Source of the DNA: Ornithodoros turicata
Lineage: Eukaryota; Arthropoda; Arachnida; Ixodida; Argasidae
Direction: 5' to 3'
Assembly: GCF_037126465.1 (NCBI RefSeq)
Contig: NC_088201.1
Location: 25,962,550-26,026,549 of the forward strand
DNA length: 64,000 nucleotides
This document shows, in pieces, positions 56,259-64,000 of this stretch; the stretch's first letter is position 1; each line of letters begins with the position of its first letter. Below the pieces are notes generated by a model. The model saw nothing but the letters and a program-made list of their open reading frames with translations, was not told the DNA's origin and searched no databases. Made by a program: the position numbers and the translations under genes.

Positions 56259-56508
56259 AGGCGTTGAGCAAGCCATCCTCGAGAATTGGCGAGTATGCCA
56301 CTTCGGGACATTGCGGCCCAGAGTAATATTGGTGTCAGCAGTGGGGAGACAATCATTCACGAGCACTTACTGTTCCGCAAAGTCTGTGCAAAATGGGTTC
56401 CCCGACACCTCACTTGTGCCCTTAAGAGAGAGCGCATATGGCAGTCTCTGAGCAGCTGCTGAACCTGTTTCAATCCGAAGGGGAAATAATTTTCGCAGTC
56501 AGTTATCA

Positions 56509-57012
56509 AATGTTGGAGTTGGAGTTGGAATTAGGAGAGAAAAATATGGAGATGGCGGCTCCTACAAAACACAGGGGCCGGCTACATCAAGACCCACGAA
56601 AATAAGAATCAGCAAGTCTGAAAAGTTAGAGGCGCTGCAGAGTCCACAAGAAATGTCATTAAAGGAGCTGTCGCACGCTGTCTAAGATACCTCGGCCATT
56701 CTCCGAGGAGCTTCACTAAGTCTAGAGGACGGTGGTCCAGTCTTTCCAAGGCGGCTCTGAGGTCATTACGTTGGACACCGTATCTGGAGCAGTTAATTAA
56801 CATATGTTCAGTGTTCTCCACTTCATCATCACACGTGAGGCAGTTCGGCGAGTTTAACTTTCCCATCTTGAACAATAGGGTGCGGCTGAAAGGGACGTCT
56901 GGCCGAAAGTGGTGCACTAATGATTCAATGGCACGCGGCGTGCGACTCGGAAGACAGAAGCGTAAATTCGGGTCGCCTCTGGCTAACAAGCTGCACTCCA
57001 TGTCAACCAACC
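56509..57012 (-). mobile_element. LINE C-terminal fragment and tail
   Basis: On the - strand a 133-codon frame (56609-57010) contains SLVHHFRPDVPFSRTLLFKMG, a Cys/His cluster (CLTCDDEVENTEHMLINC) and LERLDHRPLDLVKLLGEW, the LINE C-terminal module. A tail with AAAATATGGAG-like and (GGAGTT)n sequence lies at 56511-56545. It sits in the gap of the mariner gene. Confidence 0.8.
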
Positions 57013-57779
57013 ATGTACGTCTGCAGGCGTCGTGACGTATGTTACGAAGCGCTCTCTTGGCGTCCGACGCCGTGAAGTATAGAGGGGTCTATCACATGTG
57101 ATGAAACCTGGATGCACCATTTCACCCCAGAGACAAAAAGAAGCAGCATGGAATGGAGACATACGGCTTCCTCGCCCGGCGAGGAAGCCGTATGTCGTAT
57201 GTCCCGCATGTTCCAGAAAACAGTCCCAATGGGCTACCAAAAGAAGGCTGCATCTTGCTTTTCTCTGGCGGCCAAAGAAAAGCAAGATGCAACCGTCGTT
57301 TGGGTAGCCCATTGGAACTGTTTTCTGGAACGTGCTGGAGGTCATCCATGTGAACTTCTTGGAGCAAGGGGCAAGCTTTTTCTTCGCAAGAAAAAGCCTG
57401 GGATGTTGTTCAGAAGGGTCATTCTTATTCATAACAATGTCTGGACTCACACGACGAATTTGACAGTAGCAACTCTGGTCGAAATGCACTGTGAGGTTTT
57501 GCCCCATGCCTCTTACAGCCGAGATTTAGCCTCGAGCGATTGCCATTTGTTTGGGCACTTTGGAGGAAAGACGTTCCACGCAGATGAAGCCCTCCAGAAA
57601 AATATCCTGCAGTGGCTACGATAGCATAGCCCACTTCTTTCTACGCCAAAGGCATCAAAGAGTTGCCACAGCGATGACAGCGGTGTCTCGATGAGCACGT
57701 TGAATACTTTGAAAAACTGACGTAGTTTGGTGCTTCCCGAATTTTCCATCGTATTTAAAGAAATAAAAGACTCCGTCAA

Positions 57780-59479
57780 CCTAAACGATCCTTGTATTTG
57801 TTGACACTAGATTGCTGAATTTCCTTGAGTGTTGGCAAACCAGCCTTGATAGTTTCGTGGAAAAGCGCGCCTGCATACTGATCACAAGAGTGCGAGTTCT
57901 ACCCAAGGCCAGTTATCCAAAGACAGGTAAAAAATGTTCAGGTACGCAGCTCTAAAATTGAGGTGGTCAAAGGAAACCACAATCCGACCACTGTGGACCA
58001 TGAACAATTGAAATATGGCAGTCGTCGAGGCTTGAGGTCTTGAGGCTTATGTTGTATTCGTCCGTTGTGTGTTTCAGCCTCACCGTTACTTTCCATTGTG
58101 GATCAGACTGACTTCTCGCAGTCCCATTTAGCAAGCCCCTTAGGTTTAGCAGTGCACCGCTATATGATCAGATCACATTTCACACGCGGAGTGCAAGTTG
58201 CTACCAGGTCGCACATAAATATTATTGTTACATTCTGGCCCCTCATTTTTGCATACGGCATCATGGTTGAGTAAAAGGGTCACAATGATTGGGCACGTAC
58301 TGAACATAGTCTCAACTGTAACAGCGGCCTCTGTGAGGCCAACAACGACGAGCTCTTTCAGAAGCACCACCACCACCACCGTAACAGAACGTGCAGATGG
58401 AATGCTCTCTTTTTTTCTTTATCACCTGCTTTTAGTTTGAAAATAACACTCAGCCTTCGTCTCAGTGTGACGTTGGAGAGGCAGTGCCATGTAGGCTTTT
58501 ATACCTGAACCAGCAACTTTTATTGGTCATGTTGGCGTCCCGCGAGCTTTTCGTGCTCGGCAACAACACGGCCTATGCTCTTCGCTAGGAAGAGGGAACT
58601 CGCGTTCTCACGTATTAAAGAGTTACCCCATTGTGCTACAATAATAATGAATCATTCGGGTTTCACGTCGCTCGGCAACCATGATCACGAGCGACCCCAC
58701 ACTGGTTGGTCATTAGATTAATGTTATCCACCCGAGGGTTTTTAACGTCACCGACATCTCAGCGTGCGGCGCATGCTTTCGCGGAGGACGGCATGCCTAT
58801 GCACTTTGTATGGGAAGTTGCCGGCGGCCTCGATCGTATTTGAACACGCTACCTTGTGATTAGTAAGTTACTGTTATCAAATGCGAGTACTTTTCTGGGA
58901 TGGAGTGATCAAGTCAGATGTGGTCGTTAAAGCTACTGATTTTTCTTTTTTCGCCCCGCAGCAAGTTCTTGAACACAGCGTGCCAGCAGAGATGGTAAAC
59001 GATTCGGAATGCTTACGCTCAGCCTGGTGACCCTGAAGTTTCCCCTCCCAATCTCCCAATTTAGACACACCTTGGTATGCGAACTGGGCCTCCCTTCAAA
59101 GGAGGTTTCTGTCTCCTGATGCAAACCTGTCACGGCATTAGAGACGAGTCGTCCAGTAGGTTGAGCACCTGCCAATCAATGTTTCTCGGTTCGTGTCATT
59201 GATGAACACGCAAATGACTGCCACTGCAGTCGCCAAGTTCAAGACTACCTACATCTATCGCTTCATGTTTCAAAACTTGGTGATGTTCAGGAACAGAAGT
59301 CATGCCATATATACTGTTTCATGTGTACCTACAAATGTGCACGTAAGTGTGCAGATATGTACTGCCAAATGTGTGCCTCCTGTGTCCGTAACTATACAAC
59401 AATCAGCCCAATGCAGCATGAAAATTACAAAGAGTACGGTATTTGTCGAGTTATAGTAGATGGTCACCCGCAGCAAAAA
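57780..59479. other. No gene recognised
   Basis: A partial SINE tail (TATGTTGTATTCGTCCGTTG...TTTCAGCCTCA) lies at about 58045-58085. A 25-bp segment GGCCAACAACGACGAGCTCT at 58338 is repeated at 62131. Nothing coding is supported. Confidence 0.45.
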
Positions 59480-60030
59480 TCGCATAGTTGGGCCGCACTC
59501 TCGTCACCATACCTACTCTATGCACTGGTCCCGACATTGTCATTCAAAATGCCAGGTGGCTTCCCTCGCAGCTCCGGTCACTTGTGCGTCGCCTACGACT
59601 CAACGTAGCCTTCATTCCAGTGTTCCGGTATATAGGCTGCGTCACAGTAACACGATGCTGTGCTGAACTTGCCATACTCCAGCTACGATTCGCCACATCA
59701 TCGAGGTCTGCGACAGGTACACGTGCGAACGACGGGTGCTTTGACAGCAACTTGAGCTCCTGGACCACGGACCATTCAGCTTGTCCAAAGCCCTTGGCCC
59801 ATGGAGCACTCCTGCGCATCAGTGCCGAGCCCTTCGCCCCCTCTTTGTCTTTCTTCGAGCTACCGGCCTCTGACCTGTCATCTCCCCCCCCCTTTGTGCT
59901 CCCCTTTAATTGATCCTATCATATTAACTATGAGAGCAGGGCAGGGCATAATAAGGGAAGGGCCCTGCGACCACCACAGGGAAGCATCCCGTGTCATCAT
60001 CGCTACTCATTCATTTATTGTTGTTGTCAC
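59480..60030 (+). mobile_element. LINE C-terminal fragment and 3' end
   Basis: Encodes SLVRRLRLNVAFIPVFR, then in shifted frames the LDHGPFSLSKALGPW-type module, and ends with a UTR (GGGCCCTGCGACC, CATCCCGTGTCATCATCG) and a TTGTTGTTG tail. Same family as 38290-39990, with several frame breaks. Confidence 0.8.
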
Positions 60031-60192
60031 CATACTGATGCCGTGTTTATGACATGACAGTCAGTAGCGAATGCAGAATATGTGGAGAGAGAGTGAGGGA
60101 GTGTGGGAAGCTGTTTTGTGTTTGGGGAAACTAATCCCCGCATTACACGAGCAGTGAGCGCAGTGGAGCTGTAGCGGCAAGGGTCAAAAGAA

Positions 60193-61398
60193 CCCTATTG
60201 AAAAATACTTCAGAAAATCTCATAGAAACATAGCATTCCTTCAGAATTTCTTACAGAAGCGTCTTCGTCTCTCAGAATTTCCCACAAAGGATGCAGATTC
60301 GAATACATATCATCACAGGCACACCAATGTGAAAATATCCTGTGGGATAATTCAGGGTCTGGCCTTGTGATTTCTATGAGAAAACAGCGTGATTCAGAAA
60401 CAGCGTTTATTCCAACTGCCAGCAAGTTCGTTAGTCTGCTTTGAAACGATGAAGCGCATGGACGCAGATACGCACCTCATGCAAATATCGCCAGGAATTC
60501 AGGATTTTCGTCGCTTTTGAGGTATATAGCACGTGTGTGTGTGTGGTATATAATCGTCCGTATACTACGCATTCTCATTCTTTATGCGTCTTTACCCCTG
60601 TTCGCACGTATTCTGTGGATCGGAAGGTAGAATGCAGTGAGATGGTTATAGCAACTGTGCTTTGGGCAAACAGTATGTTACATATTTCTATGCCTATTTC
60701 TCACGCACACACATGTTGTTGTAACCGTGCCTTTTAAAATGCTGTTTCTTCTAGGTTAAACTCGGAAGAAACGGCAGCCAGCGGGAAAACGCATTGGATT
60801 CGAGTACGTGGTCGTAACCCATTCTCGTCTCGAGAAAGTTGGACGACGCTTTTACGGAAGAAAGCCTACGCGTTCCCAATGTGCGAAACATAAACTTGTC
60901 ATAATCACATGAAGAAATTTCTTGGTCGTCGCATTGGACATTTCAAGTACGTGTACAATGCGTTGGGTCATGCCTTTCTGAACTTATTAGCTGGGCCACA
61001 AATGTTCTGCAACATTCCTTACAGTGACGGCATGCGACTTACTCTCAATACTTCTCAGCAAGTAAGTATGGGATCCTTCAATTATCATACGTGGCAGTGC
61101 AGCTTTCTTAGGATGTTTCTTGCAACGTGGCCCATTACACTTTCTCATGGGCTTTCTTGCGGGTCTCGAGGCCTGTATGAAATCCTGTGAGAAAGCCTCA
61201 CAGGCCACCCTGTAAGAAGTCCTGTAAGAAAGCTGCATTGCCCCTGCCTGTAAGAAATCCTCCCTGGAATCCTACAGGATCCCTGTAAGGAACTCTGAGA
61301 GAAATTTTGTAAGATTTAGTCTCATAACCTCATAGAAATTCCTTCAACAGTCTGAGAGATTTCTTTTGTAAGATTTTCTGAAGTATTTTTCAATAGGG
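60193..61398. mobile_element. 1.2-kb inverted-repeat element
   Basis: Ends CCCTATTGAAAAATACTTC and its complement GAAGTATTTTTCAATAGGG pair over 28 bp, with further subterminal complements (CTCATAGAAA / TTTCTATGAG-like). The right half is dense in CCTGTAAGAAA units (61170-61290). A 93-codon frame at 60909-61190 has no recognised domain. The transposon class is not clear; AAC occurs at both flanks. Confidence 0.7.
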
Positions 61399-61528
61399 AA
61401 CCTCCAAAAGCTATACTACAGAAAAGGAAATTATGCACTACTTACCCTCGTGATTTTGGGGTGGGGTGGGGGTGGGGGGTATGCTGACTTGCCATACACA
61501 GGCTGCAAGAACTGTGCTTAGAGACACA

Positions 61529-61662
61529 TATCCATTACCAAAACCCGAGAGTAGGGGACAATAAATAAACAAGGACGCACACAAACACAAGTCTGAGACT
61601 TGAGTTTGTGTGCGTCCTTTTTTCATTTATTTTCCCCTAGTCTCGGGTTTTCGTTATGGATA
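61529..61662. mobile_element. 134-bp foldback
   Basis: TATCCATTACCAAAACCCGAG and CTCGGGTTTTCGTTATGGATA pair at the ends. GGACGCACACAAACACAAGTC and its complement pair at the centre. No loop of note. Confidence 0.85.
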
Positions 61663-63095
61663 TGCTCGCTTGCTTTCTATCATTTTTATCGTTAGAGACA
61701 CATGTTACGTGGTATAATTGATTCATCGCAAGGGCAGCGTACGGCACTGACAGTCATATAGTAAACCTTTCCAAGATTGTTCTGGGCTCGGTAATTGTGG
61801 TGTTAGTGCGAAACAAGTTCTGAAAGGAGCATAGCACAATATAAAGAGAGGTCGCGCTGACTCTTCCCTACGTCGTCTACGCTATACCAAGTTGCCCTTG
61901 ACTACTGCTTCGAAGCGCCACTGGGGTTGTCCCTTCTGTTTATGTAACCCGTAATTATCTTGGTTTGAGGCCCTGTGGATGTTCCCTGAACCGCTGACGG
62001 GATTGAAGTGTATCCTTCCATATACTACGCAGCCATTGACAGCGCGTGAGAATGTGCGTCTAGCATGTAAGCCACGTGATTTGCACTTGTTGACCGCTAT
62101 AGTGCTGTTCATTTGCCTTCACTGGTGAGGCCAACAACGACGAGCTCTTTCAGCACCACCACCTTGCCTTCACGTGGGGCGCTCGCGAGCAATGACTCGT
62201 TAATGCCTACACTTTGAATTGTTTTCGCCCTGTCTGCGTTCTCTATAAACACACACGCTATAGTTCTCCATCAAGACACCCTGGAGGCGGTTCGTTCGTC
62301 TGGACCGATTTAGATGCACCTCGAGACCCCTAGTCGACTGCGGCTCCCACGTCGTTCAGTGTTGCTCTTTTTGAAAGCGCAGCAACGGATGTCGTGCAGT
62401 AGGTCGCGCGCATGTCACTCAACGGCAGACATCCACCTTTCCCGGCCCACAGAACTTAGAGTGCACGTGCGAATGAACGTCACCGATCCAGACGTTCGGT
62501 GATATATGGACAATTTGGGTTCTTGCTCTTTCCCAGGCAGACGTACACACATATAGGTATTGAAATCTTGGCCGCCCTGCTGTAGTGCAGGGAGCTGTAT
62601 AGGCCCTGGAGTTGCGCATCGCCCGTGATTGGTGGCCTACATCTGTTGTTTACGTGTGGTAAGACAGTGGGTTTCATGAGGAATCGTCGTACTGGTGAGT
62701 CGTCGTACTGGCCGATGTTGACTGAAGGGGACGTTTGGTGTCTAACTTTGTGAATTATTGTGGGAGCCAGTTACCAACATTAATTTGGGCCTCTCTTCTT
62801 TCAATGTTGTCAACTGATGAGGAAGAAAGCCCGTCCGCTCTGCGCGCTTGTGGACGCGTCTAGGATCCGAACATTGCACCGTTGGTTGCACATGTCTGAA
62901 CATCACAATCACTTATTAGCCGTGGCTAATCGTTCGTGTAGACAATGGCCATCATTTGTGCGTGTGCGGTGAGATCACTTCAGTATAATATAACGCAGCA
63001 GCCGGAAAAATTATGTTTGTTCGGAGCTGTCATGTAATCAAGTAATAAACATTATGAGCAGCATTGCTTGTGGATAGGGTCCCGTATTAGGTATG
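61663..63095. other. No gene recognised
   Basis: Contains the second copy of the GGCCAACAACGACGAGCTCT segment near 62131. No exon or element was otherwise identified. Confidence 0.45.
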
Positions 63096-63612
63096 TAGGG
63101 CTCCGCGTTTTCGTTTTGAACCGAAAAACATCGGGTCACGTACGCCGGCAAATTTTATAATCATTCGGTTTTAACCGAAAAACACCGAATACAAATGAAT
63201 GTCCGAGGTAGATTGGGGCGATAGAGGGCGTCCTCGATGTTGCTCGTGCAAAGAGCGTACAGGGATGTCAGACAGGAACCTGGGCAAGTATGCCTGCATC
63301 TATTACAATAAGTTTAAATGAGCTCTGCTTTCACGATTTAGGTAGCACCACTTCGCTGTGGAGCATGTGATTTGTGATGCATTTTGTGATGTCTCAGAGG
63401 GGCTAATTTTGTATTGGTTTTTGGTTGTAAGGCTGCGCTGAGACGCACAGTTTTGAAATTACGTTGCGACTTATATTCGCCGATAACTGCAGTGTAAACC
63501 ATGTACACGCTAGAAAAATAACCGAAAAAGACCGATTTTATGAAAATAAATAAACACCGAAAAACACACGCCGAATCCGCCCTAAAATAAAAACTGAAAG
63601 CGCGGAGCCCTG
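63096..63612. mobile_element. hAT-like MITE with AGGGCTCCGCG termini
   Basis: Left TAGGGCTCCGCGTTTTCG and right AAAGCGCGGAGCCCTG are inverted, with subterminal ACCGAAAAACACCGAA motifs on both sides. Flanking octamers TAGGTATG and TAGATATA match at six of eight positions, compatible with an old hAT-type duplication. Confidence 0.7.
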
Positions 63613-63833
63613 TAGATATAAGGTCCCGTATACCTTTGGGTGTCGGCTCAGAAGTGGCCCTCGGTTGCCTTTATTTCGGTGTCTAATGTTTGCGTCATTC
63701 GAAAAGCCGAACCCGGATGTTTATAGTTTTTCTTAGAAGTGAAATCTGTACTGGACATGGGCGTCGCCAGGATCAGTATTCACGAATGTCTATTCCAGGT
63801 AGGGATTATTGAATCTATATTTTCTAAACCGTA

Positions 63834-64000
63834 CACTCTTAAAAATGAACTTCACCTCATAGCACGCTCCTATCCAACCACCATCTCGAATGATATCGTT
63901 ATCTTCCCTGATTTGTTGAAAATGGGAGGCGTACGCCTTTTTTGTGACACTTATGCTGTTCATAATTGTCACAAAAAAGGCGTACGCCTCCCGTTTTCAA
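63834..64000. mobile_element. MITE, GGCGTACGCC subfamily, copy 4, cut by window end
   Basis: Starts CACTCTTAAAAATGAACTTCACC after TA (63832-63833). It contains the full central hairpin GGGAGGCGTACGCC...GGCGTACGCCTCCC. The right arm lies outside the window. This copy has the best preserved core of the four. Confidence 0.85.

Larger units (their letters stand above)
55079..57779 (+). pseudogene. Mariner transposase, split and degenerate
   Basis: The N-terminal DNA-binding part is at 55079-55318 (VEQRCVIKFLVKENVKP, SRGRVYEWCRQFGEGRD, MVANEPHG). The catalytic core resumes near 57090 with ITCDETWMHHFTPETK and continues to SDCHLFGHFGGKTFHADEAL (about 57535-57590). Known role: cut-and-paste transposition at TA sites; active enzymes are about 340-350 residues. 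About 90 central residues are missing and replaced by SINEs and a LINE fragment. The second catalytic Asp is Asn (HNNVWTH near 57430). A series of hairpins disrupts the core. The 3' end includes AATAAA near 57763. Confidence 0.85.

Overview
The window is eukaryotic and very rich in repeats. It looks like an arthropod genome, most likely a tick (Ixodida). That call rests on tRNA-derived SINEs of a kind reported from ticks, an I-type LINE with its own RNase H, many TA-flanked foldback MITEs, and short coding exons separated by kilobase introns with GT/AG borders. Species is inference; no search was run.

Host genes. One host gene can be assembled with confidence: a four-exon gene on the + strand (CDS 8662-8742, 13030-13237, 29935-30054, 32814-33019) for a 204-residue secreted or ER cyclophilin-like protein. 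All three exon junctions agree in phase, and the cyclophilin fold is read through in order. Several residues of the classical isomerase pocket are changed. A second, tentative gene (37835-37968 joined to 38127-38217, +) encodes a 74-residue THAP-like zinc finger with promoter-like motifs upstream and an AATAAA downstream.

Layout. 1-5871: a large foldback structure made of inverted 208-bp tandem arrays, long unique arms and a loop found in both orientations. 5872-13029: 5' flank and intron 1 of the cyclophilin gene, with a TA-flanked foldback. 13238-29934: the 16.7-kb intron 2, which holds a complete but dead hAT transposon (14176-18724, exact 8-bp target duplication) with at least four other elements nested in it, several SINEs, and a 5'-truncated I-type LINE (about 25040-28797) itself interrupted by a MITE. 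30055-35870: intron 3, last exon, polyadenylation signal, MITEs and LINE fragments. 37480-40222: LINE tail, THAP-like minigene, reverse-strand LINE, MITE. 40686-46206: a complete Ty3-type LTR retrotransposon on the - strand, with nearly identical LTRs and a 4-bp target duplication but several coding breaks. 46211-54570: mostly unrecognised sequence with short foldback MITEs. 55079-57779: a dead mariner transposase gene split by SINEs and a LINE fragment. 57780-64000: LINE 3' end, a 1.2-kb inverted-repeat element, and two MITEs, the last cut by the window edge.

Nothing resembling a bacterial operon, CRISPR array or intact tRNA/rRNA gene was seen. The most unusual signals are the foldback with a flipped loop at the left end, the pocket-altered secreted cyclophilin, the THAP-like minigene, the young yet multiply broken LTR element, and chains of short hairpins inside the mariner relic.
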